Assembly: GCA_030272155.1 (NCBI GenBank)
Contig: CP126194.1
Location: 7,237,001-7,301,000 of the forward strand
From: Tetradesmus obliquus
Lineage: Eukaryota; Chlorophyta; Chlorophyceae; Sphaeropleales; Scenedesmaceae
DNA: 64,000 nt
Direction of reading: 5' to 3'
Every line of letters starts with the position of its first letter. Positions within the stretch are counted from its first letter, which is position 1. Made by a program: the position numbers and the translations under genes. Below, one piece after another: positions 10,141 to 22,003 of the stretch. Under the pieces are notes generated by a model. The model was not told the origin of the DNA. It did not search any database and saw only the letters and a list, made by a program, of their open reading frames with translations.

Positions 10141-13100
10141 ATGGAGAGGATGGCTAGAGTCAGCAGCAGTAGCGGTGGTGGCAAACAGGATGCAGAGTCA
10201 GCCAAGGACGATGTGCCCAAGTCTGCCAGGGGTACAGGAAGGTAACAACGTTGAAAGTACCGTGGTTGAAGCTGACCTTCCATCGTGGTTGATCGTGCAC
10301 CGCACCCTCACAGACGTGGGTTGTTGCCATCTCAATCGGCATATCAAACCCAGCATACACCTGTTGCGCAGGGGCGGGGGCTATGCTGCAAAGGCAGCAG
10401 CAGTGCGCCAGAGCATGCCAGTAGTGCCTGGGTTCTCCAAAATTTTCAAGGAAGGGTGGGTGTAAGCATGAGCACCTGCTTCTGCAAGTTGATGGGTCTG
10501 ACGCGCAACACAGCCTCAGTGTTGGATGCCACAGCAGAAGAATTGGTTGTGCACAGGTGCCAGCTGGCAGCATGAATTAGGACCAGATGTCCATAACACA
10601 GCAAATGTATCAGCCGGTGCCCACAATGCAGCAGCAGCTTGATGCACAGAAGCCGCAGAACGCGTTCCTGCACCACAGCCATATCAACTGCGCTAACCTG
10701 GTGTGCCTGGCGCCATGCTGACGCCCTGCCTGCCATGCATGTTTGCAGGGCAACACCACGTGTGAAATCCCACAATGCGCTTGGCAGGAGCACTGACCAG
10801 TTGCCAGGCCTCGACTTGCACAGCACTGCGCCATCCAAGTCAGCCACCAGCTCCAGGGCACCCTCATCAGGTGGAAAGGCGCCTGCAGGACAGGCCAAGG
10901 AAGCGGTAAGGACACCGCACACAGTGCAGCGCACCTGCTGGCAGGCCATGGTGCATTGATGTGCACAGCCGTTGTGTTGAATGCAAGCCAACATGTACTT
11001 CCTTTGCCGCCAGCCGGCTCTCGTACCAGCATGCAGCATCTAGTTAAACAAGGTTGTGGCCACTGTCTATGTCTCGAAGCATATTGCAAACCACCAACCT
11101 GACTGTATTCCTGGCTTCCGCCTGTTTTCCTGTCTTGCACGCTAGAGCCCACTGGCAACTGGCCTGGCAACGTCCCGCTCCGGCAACATCTGGAAGCAGT
11201 CGCGCATCCCCAACACGACTGCCAACAGCCGGCTGTTCACGCCCCGCCAGAGCACACAGTCAGCATTTGGCCGCACCATCAGCAATGCTTCAGCATCACA
11301 CATGTCGCCAACATCCAGCACCGGCAGCAGCGTGCTCTCCCGGCGACAGTCAGAGATGGGTGGGGGGCAGCAGCAGCAGCAGAGCACCACGCCCACATCC
11401 AAGCCACCACCAGCAGCGAGCGCGAGCAAGCCAGCAGCGCCTTCGCTTGCTGCTGCTGCAGCCGCTGCTGCCAGCCTGGTAGCTTCTCGCAATGCAGCAG
11501 CGGCTGCAGCGCGGGGCAGCAGTGGCGGCGGCGCAGATGTGGCTGGCAGTGGCAGCGCTGCTGCACAGGACCAGATGAAGCGGCGCATTGCTGAGCTGGA
11601 GCACAACCTGCAGCGCGCAACAGCTGCAAAGCAGCAGCTGGAGGTGAGGGCAGCAGCGAACATCTCAGCAGTACGTCAGTCGGATATGCACAGGACAAGG
11701 TGTCACGAATGTTGCTTGAATGCCGCGCCACAGCAGCACAGCGCTGACGTTGCCAAGCTGCCTAACCTGCTGTGCTGTTAACACTTACACACAAACACAC
11801 AGCGCTTGCCCTTGCTTCTGCCCGCAGGACGCAAACCTCCAGCTTGAGAAGGCACGTGCTGATCTAACGCTGGAACTGAAGCGCACCACAAGTGCAAAAG
11901 AGGCAGCAGATGCTGCAGCCAAGGCTGCTGAGCAGCGCTTACAGGATGTGCTGGCTGAGCTTGATGACGCCAAGCACACCACAGCAGCAGCCAGCACCAC
12001 CTCTCAGTTTGTGCGCAAGGTGTGCTGGTGTTGCAAGGCTGGCAAACTTCCACAGTGTAGCAGCATCCACTGACAACAGTAACGGTGATCCAGGCAGCAG
12101 CAGGAGAATGTGTCAGCAAATCTGTGTACATGGCTGTCACAGGTTGCTTGGGCTGTGCACGTGAATGACAGCAGCTGCAGAACTGCTGACGCTGATGGTG
12201 TGCTGATCTGTACAAGCACTTTGAGCGGGCACAAATTTGGTGCAGCAGCACACAGTGCACCGGGCTCCATTTACTTACCTGCCTACCTGCCTTGATGTAA
12301 TCCCTTCTGCAGGCCCTGTCTGAGCAGCTGTCAGACAGCGTCAGCAGAATCACCGAGCTGGAGGTGCTGCGGGAGAAAACAGCGCAGCAGGAGCAGGAGC
12401 TGCAGCAGCTCGAGCAGCAGCACCATGACCAGGTGCTGGCCAACAACAGGTGGGTGCGCTCCCTGCACGAGTGATGTTGGCGGTGAGACAGACATATGCT
12501 TGTTGCGTGCACTGCATCATGTGTGTGTTTCCAAGCACTTTGCTGCCCTGCGTGAGTGGTGGCTGGTAAATTTTTGCTGCACAGATGCAGCTGGCTGCGC
12601 AAACACCGCAGTTTTCTGTATCCGTGCTGAACTGACTTCTGCATGTGTTCTGCCTTGCAGCATGGAGCTGCAAGCCAAGCGGCTGATGGAAAGTGTGGCC
12701 CATGAGCAGGGGCTGCGCAGGCAGCTGGCAGAGCAGCTTGAACAGGCAAACAAGGTGACTAAGCTGTCGCATGCTTGTCTGCTGAGTTTATGACAGGCTG
12801 CTGTGTTTGCTTGGATTTTGTAGTATGCCGCATGTGTTTGCGTCACTGCATAATGTGCTGCAGATAACCTGTCATCTCATGTCTACAGCCGGCAATTGTT
12901 GGTGACTGCATCACATGACGCGCACGCCCCGCCCCTCACACTCTGGGGTGGCTGCTCTATCTTTGGCACCACAGGATGTGGCGGCTGCGGAAGTGGAGCT
13001 GCGCAAGCTGCGGCATGAGGTGGCCTACATGCAGAACCGCGAGGAGAGCCTGCAGCAGGATCTGAGCGAGCGCAAGCAGGAGGTGCAGGTGGTGCGTGAG

Positions 13101-16100
13101 GCGCTGTCAGGGGTGCAGGAGAAGTACAATGGGCTGCGGCTTGAGGCGATGCGCTTGGAGCAGAAGGTGGGCAAAAGCTGGTTCTTGGTCGCTGACAGTG
13201 TTTGGTGTATACTGACAATGGAGCTGCAAAATGGACAGCAAACCTGGCAATATGCCTGGCTGAAGTGATGCACTCCCTCTGTTGTTGCCACTCGCTTGCT
13301 TGTAGTTGTGAGGTGCTACCATGTGGTGCTGTTCACCTGCATCCCCAACAAGGCTGAGCGTGTTGCTCACAGCGCCTGCTGTGCGTTGTGCGCACGACAC
13401 TGGCTGACGTGGTCTGCACGCTGCTTCTGCCGGTGCTTTGCAGGTTGCTGAGAAGACGGCCAACGAGGTGGCGCTGCAGAACAATGAGAAGCAGATGAAG
13501 GTCGCACTGCATGAAAAGCTCTCAGAGCAACAGGAGCTGCTGAAAATCGTAGACCTGCTGAAGTCAGGCAAGGAGGAGCAAGAGGGTGAGGCGTTGGGGG
13601 CGTGCGCATGGCTGATGCTGCTGCGGCTGCTGCTGGCAGGCTTTGAATTGCTGCTGCTAGCTTTGAGGGCTGGGGTGGTGTGGTGCCGGCTGTTCTGGAC
13701 AGTCATTACTGACTAAACGTCTGAAATGAGTGGTTGAATGGATGAATGCTTGAATAAATGGTTGCTGCAACTTGACAGACAGCTCCGCCAGCTGTAACCA
13801 TTGATGCACTATCCTGGAGTACGTGTGCTTGGCCCTCTCTCTTCTTTGCCACCGTCTAGCTGCTCTCACCTTGTACTTAGCAAACCCCGGCCGCTGCTGA
13901 TCATTACGGTGAATATGTGTAGCAACCGCATGGATGCCTATCCTGTCCCAATGCATGATGTTCCACGTGAAGATAGCAAAGCAGCACACTGATCGTAAGC
14001 ACGCGTGCAACCTGCTGCTTGCAGCCGAGGTAGAGAAACAGAAGGCGGCGCTTGAGGCAGCAGCGGAGCAGCTGTTGACAGCCAACACAGCTATGACTGA
14101 CCAGAGCGGCCAGTTTGACCAGCAGACTGCTGAGCTGCGGGGGCAGCTGGCGTTCAAGACATCTGAGCTGACAGATGCGCAGCAGCACGGTGAAGTGCTG
14201 CAGCGCCAGCTGGCAGCAGCACAGGAGGGCCGCCAGCAGGCGGAGCAGTACTGCCAGGTGTGTGAGGCGCGGCCAAACTGGTACAGCAGCAGTATTTAAG
14301 AACCACAAGCTCATAGATGCACTTGCAACAGCGGCGGGCAGTAATACACACAGCCCAGCCCTTGCAATTCCTTGTGCTTGCTGTTGTAGGGCACCGTCTC
14401 ACACCCAGCTGCTAGATGTCTTGGCAATCTGTGTCATACGCTGCTTCAAGTTATGGACCGTCAGCACCCCTGCAGCTAACACATATTGCCACATAGCATC
14501 CTGCTGCCATATGGCCCTGCTGCTCTTCTGGCTTCATCCCATCAGTGCCACACAATGGACCGTCACTTGTAATTTACTGCCTGCATTGTTCTGCCATTGC
14601 AGGAGCTGCAGCGCAACTTGGAGCGCTTGACGCAGGAGCTGCGCAGCACACGCCTAGAGCGGCAGGACCTCAGCGAGCAGCTGCTGGCAGCCAATGCAGC
14701 TTTGGCAGAGGCGCAGGCCAGTGTGCAAGAGCAGGCAGGGCAGCTAGATGCTGCAAGTGCAGCTGCTGAACAGGCTGAGGCTCGCTGTGGCCAGCTGGAG
14801 GAGCAAGTGCAGGGCATGGAGCGGCGCTGCGCAGAGCTAACAGCAGAGCTGGCAGAAAAGGCTAATGAGGTGAGCGGAGTGCATTTATTTGTTGGGCCAT
14901 GGGTGGAAGCTGTGTGGCTGCAGCTGTGTCCTTTGAAGTTTGCTTGCAGCGTGGTGCAAGCCTTGCAGGATTATGCTGTGATACAGAGGGCTGGCTGTCG
15001 TGCATGGTGTCAGTTGTGTCAGGCATTGCCAGTTGAGTTGGGCTGCGGAGCTGCTTGCATTTTTGCAAGAACAACAGCTGCTCTGGATGCAACCACCTGT
15101 CTTGCTGTTTGTGCAGAGCCCCAAGCTGCTGGCATTGAGGGCCCAGCTTGACGGTGCAGCAAAGCAGCAGGCCAGCCTGGCGCAGCAAGTGGCATCACTG
15201 CAAGGCGAGCGCGACAAGGCGGCTGAGCAGCTCAAAAAGCTGGCTGCTGACAGGGCCAGCATGCAGAAGCAGCTGGGCAGCTCAGCTGACGACATCAACC
15301 TGCTGCAGGTGGGCTGAGGCCTGGGACAGCAGCTGCGCTGCCATGGTTATTCGTGTGTTGTAGCTACCTTGCTGCCTTGCGAAGCATCTGGGACAGAAAC
15401 AAGAGTGTACCAGCAAAGGACAGCTGCTATAAAGTTCTGCAGACAGCAGCCCGATGACCGCACATTTGCTCGTCTGCTGCTGCTTCTGCTGCTGGTGTTG
15501 CCCCACAGAAGGAGCTGACTAAGAAGGTGCAGCGCATCGACAGCCTGCAGGCAGACTTCAACAAAGCAGCAGATGCACGCAGCGCTGCAGAGGCCAAGGC
15601 AGAGGACCTGGCTAAACAGGCCGACCTGCTGCGGCAGCAGCTGGCAGTGCTTGGGGCCAAGGACGGCGAGCTGCAGACGCTTGCTGCCGACCTGGCAGCT
15701 GCTGCGAGTGCCAAGGCAGCGCTTGAGGCCAAGGTGGGTGGCATGAGACGTAGTTCTTCAGCTGTTTGACCATGAGGCTTGCTGATGCAGCGCTCGCAAG
15801 TGCATGTGCAGTAAGTGCTACAGCCTGGCTACTGGTAATGTCTGCTGCCAGTCTTCAGTTGAGTTGACAAGTTGCCACTCTCACGCCCTTTGCGCTATTG
15901 CTTATGCTTCTCCGGCATGGTGTTTTCACCTGTTCAGCTTGCTCCCAAGGAGAAGCAGCTGCAGGAGGCACGCACGCGCAACCAGCAATTGTTGGAGCAG
16001 CTGCGGTCAGTTGGCAGCCAGCTGGCGGACGTGCAGCGCGACCTGCAGCGCGCTCGCGAGGATGCAAGCAGCCAGGTCAAGGTGCGCAGCAAGCAGAGGC

Positions 16101-18413
16101 TGCTGTGTGACTTGACACGGTGTGCAGTTCTGCGCAAAACCCTGCGCGTGCATGTGTATGCAGTACGGATGTCCTCGCCTTTCAGCAGTATTGATGGCAT
16201 GAAAAGCTATGCTCAGCCGGGTGCATAGGCCTACTCTGCGCGTTCCATTGTCATGTCATGGCAAACCATTGCTTCACAGAGCATGGATTTCATCTGCCTA
16301 TCTGTATCGCTGCACCTTTGTTGCCCCCACAGGCCAAGCAGGAGGAGCTGCTGTCCCTGGCTGCCGAGCTGAACACAGCCACAGAAGAGGCCAGCCAGCT
16401 ACGCAAGCAGCTGGCAGCGCTGGGCGCTCAGCTGGATGCTGCCAGCAGCCAGGTCAGCCAACAGCAAGCAGCGATTGCGGCACTGGAGGAGACGAAGAAG
16501 CAGCTGCAGGTGAGGCAGGGGTGTGGGCTGCTGGCCCTTAGCTCCTGCGCAGTGCGCAGTGGTACATCATGCAGGCACCGTTCACCAAAGGAGCGTACAG
16601 CAACAGGAAGGCGCAGCATCGCCTGTACCAGACTGCCATGAGTGCATGCTCTTACCGCCTTGCAGCATAAGCAGAACCAAGAGTTTACGAGTGTGCTGGT
16701 GAGGTGGTGGTTTGTGTTCAACAGCTTGCCCTCATGGAGGAGGCAGATTGTTGCTCGTGCCTCAGCAATCGTGCTGGCAGGGAGTGCTAGCTGGTACATC
16801 CATGTGGCAACAGCAATTAGCACCAGCTGTGCGCTGTTCAACAACCTTCCCACTGACTGCGTGCTGCACCCCCTCCCTGTTATCCTACCCTGGTGTCTGC
16901 AGCAATCCGTGTCCCAGGCACAGCAGCAGTGTGCAGACAAGGAGGCCGAGCGTGTGCAGCTGCTGGAGCGTGCAAAGGAGAAGCAGGCGGCGCTGGAAGC
17001 AGCAGAAGCGCTTGCACAGGCACGCCTGCAGGAGATTGCAGCAGCAGAGCAGGCACACCAGCACACCAAGGGCCAGCTGGCAGCAGCTCAGAAGGACCTG
17101 CAGACGCTGAACAGCGAGCGCGATGAGCTGCTGCAGCAGCAGGGCAGCACGAGCGCAGCTGCAGCAAACCTGCATGCCAAGGTGCAGGAGCTGCAGATAC
17201 GTGTGGCCCAGCTGCAGGCAGAGGTGGATGGTGGGCAGCAGGAGGCAGCACTGCTGAAGCAGCAGCTTGCAGCGCAGTCTGGAGCGCTGCGCACACTGCA
17301 GGAGCAGCACAGCAGCTCCGCGCAGGAGCTAGCTGTGCTGCGCGAGCAGGCCAACAAGCTGCGCTCAGACAAGGTGCACCTGGAGATCAGGGAGGCAGAG
17401 CAGTCTGCTACTGTAGTGCAGCTCAGGGAGGAGCTGCACCACCTGCGGCAGCAGGCAGATGCAGCACGCAAGGAGAGCGCTGCTACGCAGCGTGCAGCAG
17501 ACGACGCAGCGCGCGATGCAGCAGCCGCAGCTGCGCATGCCAAGGTGACAGAGGCGCAGCTGGCGGCGCTGACTGCACAGCAGCAGCAGGTGCAGTCTGC
17601 ACTTGAGCAGCAGGCAGCTGAGGCGGCGACATTACGCGCGCGGGCAGCAGAGGCAGCGGGCCGTGCCGCGCAGCTTGAGGAGCAGCTCACTGAGGTCAGG
17701 CGGGAGCTGTCAGCTGCGCAGACGCTGGCTGAGCGGCATGCAGGTGAAGCAGCGGTTGGCATCGCAAAGATGAAGAGTGCAGAGGCACTGTGCATCCAGC
17801 TGCAGGAGGACAACCGCAAGCAGGTGAGGCGCTCTCATCCCTGATTGGCTTTCAGCACCAGATGTAGCATGCAGAGCAAGGCAGGGAAACCAGAATGTAA
17901 CAGCGTATGCATGTGGGCATCTGTAGGCGAGTGACAGCGTGCATGCTTGCTGTATGCCGTCTGCCTGTGAGCTAACTGCAACATGCAGCTATTGTCAACA
18001 CGCTTGGTGATGTGTGGACGCTGAACCCGGCCCGCCTTGCGTTCCTGCAGGCCCTGCAAGTCAAGGACGCGCAGCAGCACAACGATGAGCTACAAGCGCA
18101 GCTGGATCAGCTGCAGGCACAAGTCAGCGCAGCAGCAGCTGCTGCGGAAGCTGCTGTGGTGGCAGCAGCAGCGGCAGCAGCAGCTGATGAGATTGAAGAA
18201 GCTGCTGCAGGGCGCAAGTCAGGAGGAAGGAGGGCGGCTGATGGCAGGCCAGGGCGCCGACGGCAGTCACAGCAGCGTGGCAGCGACAATGATAACCAGG
18301 GCCAGCTCGTTAAGCAGGCACTGGTGTGTGCTGGCGGTGCAGGAGCTGTGCTTGCTGCAGCCGCGACGGTGGTGGTTGCAGCGGTTCACGGTCGCAGCAG
18401 GCACATGGATTGA
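10141..18413 (+). CDS. large tail-anchored coiled-coil protein
   Basis: Sixteen exons join in phase to 1344 residues: 10141-10241, 10749-10905, 11146-11643, 11828-12019, 12313-12449, 12661-12754, 12975-13166, 13444-13585, 14025-14257, 14603-14869, 15117-15308, 15509-15733, 15938-16081, 16333-16509, 16903-17823, 18051-18413. Residues 1-220 are Ser/Pro/Ala/Gln-rich and probably disordered, with basic patches (IWKQSRIPNTTANSRL). From about residue 230 to 1260 the sequence is nearly continuous heptad coiled coil (for example LEEQVQGMERRCAELTAEL). Near the end is an acidic/basic linker, then one hydrophobic segment (ALVCAGGAGAVLAAAATVVV) and a 9-10 residue polar tail, HGRSRHMD. This architecture is that of golgins and other tail-anchored tethers of the ER, Golgi or plastid envelope; there is no motor or other catalytic domain. 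The long antisense frame at 17088-17819 is a shadow of exon 15. Confidence 0.85.
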
Positions 18414-19110
18414 TGCGTTATTATCATCGTCAGCCGTATCAGCAGGGTCCATTTGATATACTGGATGGCATGAAATGCAGTTGATGGTGAAAGTTGAGCA
18501 TGCTGCAGGTCCCTGCCAGGTTGCTTGTACAATTCACTGCGAATGTGGTTGTTGACTTGTGTTGACTGATCAGTTCTGGGTGCAGCTCTGATTTTGCTTA
18601 GCAGGTGCGCTTGCTTTGCGGGTGTTTGAAGTTTGTGTTTCGAGCGGGAGATTTTGCCAACGGCCAATGTGCGGTGCTAAGCAATTGGTCATCCCTTGAA
18701 CAAGGCTAAACATCGAAGTCCCTGTCACACTCCCTTACTGTTGAGAGTCCCCCTCTGCTGGTTGCCATTCAGTGTGTACACCACCGTTACCCGCATACAA
18801 TTGCAAATTTCTTTCTGAGCTTGCTTCGCTGAACACAGCAAGGCAGTTGTCAACCAGCATCGCAGATTTGCGCTACCTCTGGGAAGGATCCCTCGGCCTC
18901 TACTGAAGGTAAAGAGATCCGAAATACATGCAATTTCTGCCCTGCTTGACTCGCCGCTGAACTTCAACGTCGTCCCAGCCAGCTGGCTGGGACTGGCTCT
19001 CAAACGCCAATAATAGGCATCGCATGCACCCGCCGTGTGATGCACACGTATATTCATGGTAAGGGTCTCATTAGTACGTCGCATGCTCTCCTGCTTGCAG
19101 GCCTTCCAGC
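18414..19110. other. intergenic region with 22-bp palindrome
   Basis: T/G-rich to about 18620 (3' UTR of the coiled-coil gene), then mixed composition. A perfect 22-bp palindrome, half-site GTCCCAGCCAG, covers 18972-18993. A possible small 5' intron (GTAAGG at about 19059 to CTTGCAG at 19100) precedes the next ORF. Confidence 0.5.
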
Positions 19111-19317
19111 ATGGACGCAGCACCACCAGCACAGCAGCAGGGCTTCTTTGCCAAGGCTTCCACCTCGTTCAGGGGCATGTTTAAGGGTGCTCCTAAGCAG
19201 AAGAAGCCGGCTCCTTCCAGCTTCGTTGAGCTGCAGGACTTCAAGACGCACAGGAAGAGCGATTCCAACATCAGCACAAGCACAGACTCCAGCAGTTCGG
19301 AGCTGGAGAGCTTGTGA
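19111..19317 (+). CDS. small hypothetical protein, 68 residues
   Basis: One exon, ATG 19111 to TGA 19315-19317. The N-terminal half is basic with Phe (GFFAKASTSFRGMFKGAPKQ) and may form an amphipathic helix; the C-terminal half is Ser/Thr/Asp-rich (SDSNISTSTDSSSSELESL) with several casein-kinase-type sites. I recognise no family. Support is the ORF itself, a CTTGCAG acceptor just before it and a T/G-rich tract after it like those following other plus-strand genes. It could be the last exon of a longer gene. Confidence 0.45.
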   Translation: MDAAPPAQQQGFFAKASTSFRGMFKGAPKQKKPAPSSFVELQDFKTHRKSDSNISTSTDSSSSELESL

Positions 19318-21130
19318 GGTGATTGCTACACGTAGGCGGTCAACGGAGCAGCAAAGCATTTTTTGGACGTGCATGGACCTTGTGACGGGGCAGCTTGTGG
19401 GCGTACCGCTAGCAACAACAGCCAGCTGCACTTGTCAGGACATTTGCAGCCAGCAGTCTTGGAAGTGCCTGCTGGAGGTCAGTCGTTGCAGCGGGCAGCG
19501 GCTGCGTGAGCAACAGCATGACAACATAAACAGGTTTGGCTTCTTGTTTGGATGGCGCCGCATGGTGGACGCTCATTTGCTAGACAAGTCCTGCTAGTGC
19601 AGCTGAAATGTCATCGCTGCCAGCTGGGCTGACATTTTTGTGTGAAGCAACCACCACCACCTCTTGTGTTTTGGTTTGCCTGGTTCACCAGCAACAACAT
19701 GACATGGTGGGCTTCGGGCTGGCAACTTGGCCGGATAGGCCACAGTAGCGCAGCAGATGCAGCATGTCTGCAGTGGTTGTGATGTGCGGCTGATAGTCGG
19801 AGGTTGAGTGTGGTGCTCAGCAAGTGTGCACATGCTTGCCGTGGCTGCACTCTTGCCGCAGCCTGGCACATGCTGACCAAGCAACTGGTGTGTTGGGTTC
19901 TAGTCTGGGGTCATCTGAGGTCATCTGAATGGCAATTGGTGGTGCTTGGATTCATGCATCAGTGCACTGTGCTGCGTGCGACGCACATGCAGTGTTGGCA
20001 GCAATTGAAGCTGTTGGTGCAACTGCTGCATGAGCTGCAGGTATGCGCATGGCATGACTGCAGTGGGGAACTTTGTTACGGGGTGACGCAGGTTGTTTGA
20101 CCCTTAATGCTGCCGTGGTGTCGGATGCGCTTCTTGCGCTACTGTATTATGGCTGGCAGCAGATTCGTGTATTGAAGAAGCTTTGCAATGTTTCTGCTTT
20201 CAGGACATGCTGGTGCTGAGAGGGCAACTGATGTTGGCGTGGGCAGCATGTCAAAAGCTGCGATGTGTCAGCTCATGATCACATGTGCTGCCTTTGCTTG
20301 TCTATTGTCTGACCTCAGAGCTGTCACACTAGCATGCACTTGTATTTCACCTGACCCATGCAGCGTTTGACTAGGACGGACCTTGGCAACCATGTGATGT
20401 ATGCATACTGTGTCAGCTGGTGCCAATGCTGCCGAGCAGTGTGTTTGCTGCTGCCATCAGCCGTGAGCCCTCTCAAACAGGGCAGGGGTGGTGCTTGCAC
20501 AGCAGCTGTCTCACGACATATTTCGTGGCCATGTGTTTTGTGTATGGTAAAGTCTGCTGATGCAAGGGTAGGGTTGATGTTTCTGTCATCTGGTATGGTC
20601 ACAATTGTGTAGGTGATGCCATCTTGTGCTGGATGCTGCACACCGTCTGCCACCTGCAAAGAATCATCATGCTAAGGCCGATTTGCACACCTTTTGAGCA
20701 CTGCATGTGTGCCAAGAATGGCCACATGGCAGTCTGTGTAGCCATGTTTGTAATTTGCTTCAGAGTCATTGTGAGCACGCCAACGCGTGCACAGTGCTGG
20801 TGGCGGTTCAGCATTTGTGCAGGCGTTGCTGACGTCAATTGGTCGTGTTCGTTTTAGCAGCTTTGGAGCGTGCATGCTGTTCCATTTCTTGGCTGTCAAG
20901 TGGATGTGGCGTGCTTGGTTTTGCCATAGTCACAACCGCCAATGCGGCTGTGCAAATGGGTACTGTTATAGAGCACGTGTGCACATGGTTGCTCAAGCAC
21001 CCCAGCTTTTCTGCAGGGCCGTGCTGCCAGCAGAGCAGTGTTCTGGGCTGCTCGTAGGTTGACAGTCGCTGAGCGGTACCCAGTGACTTGGACTATTGGC
21101 ACCTGACCAGCTAATTAGCAGTGTAAACAA
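19318..21130 (+). other. T/G-rich tract, likely long 3' UTR
   Basis: About 1.8 kb with strong T+G bias on the plus strand and no coherent exon. TGTAA at 20747-20751 and at about 21122-21126 are candidate poly(A) signals. The short open frames here do not look like protein. Confidence 0.45.
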
Positions 21131-22003
21131 AGGCAGAAGCTAAGTTTGCCAGGCATTCCTTGTGAGTTCGGTTGTATGATGACCTGCAATTCTTTATACT
21201 GATGCGCCAGGCCCCTGGACTCAGCCCAGCAAGTGAATGACAGTAGTACGAAACGGTAAAGCAGGCATACACACTCCCCCATTACATGCAATTTACACTA
21301 CTGCCACTCCTGCTTCTTGCGAGGAAAACCTCAACTTCAATCTGAACTACGGTGTCAACCAAGTGGAGTCACTGACAAGGTGTCACTACCAAGGCTACCA
21401 AGGACTACAAGAGGATCGAAGACTGTCAGTGCCGTTGCCCTCGAAGGGCATCATGGCTCTTCGGGACGGCGCTGACCAGGTGTTGTTATGGTTGCAGGTA
21501 ATACTAGACGACATAGGAGCAGAAGCAGGAGCTGCACATGCTAATCTGAGGCTCAGCAGCCATGGTGGCCTTTCGGGGGACCACTTCTTGCCATGTGAGT
21601 GCGCATTATGTTGCATGATACTTATGCTTGTAATGAATGCAATTCGGCAACTTTCCTTATATAAGTTGCCCAGCGGGCTGTGTGCCTTCTGATGTTTGTC
21701 CAGTGTTCAGAGATGTTCATGAAAACCAAACACAATTTGAATAATACAGAAACACTTTTTTCCCAAGGCGAACCCACGCACAGCTCTCCTCAACGGAGCA
21801 TTGGCAGATGTTCGGCTTTGCTTGTAAAGCCCCAGCTGCTGGCAACCGCTTGCAGGAGTTTTCCACGCTGCCAATGCACCTGCTTGCATTCTCTGATACA
21901 TGACAACAGCTCCAGCTCAGCAAGCTGTGACATCAGGCCTCGTCTCGTTTCGTGCGTCTGATCTGTTGTGATCGCGGCACCAGCACCCCCGGGGCCCGTC
22001 AGT
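21131..22003. promoter_or_regulatory. upstream region of glucokinase with dispersed repeat copy A
   Basis: Non-coding region before the glucokinase ATG. It contains repeat copy A (about 21559-21664), matched by copy B at 27595-27698 on the other side of the gene. Nothing else is recognisable. Confidence 0.4.
21559..21664 (+). repeat. dispersed direct repeat, copy A
   Basis: About 105 bp shared with copy B at 27595-27698: CAGCCATGGTGGCCT, then CATGTGAGTGCGCATTATG, TTATGCTTGTAATGAATGCA and CAACTTTCCTTAT. Both copies contain TGTAA. Identity is high in the last 45 bp and lower before that. Confidence 0.7.

Noticed and set aside
17088..17819. 243-codon antisense open frame, Ser/Ala/Cys-rich
   Set aside because: It is the complement of coiled-coil exon 15; its composition is that of reversed CAG/CTG-biased codons, with no domain or splice context.
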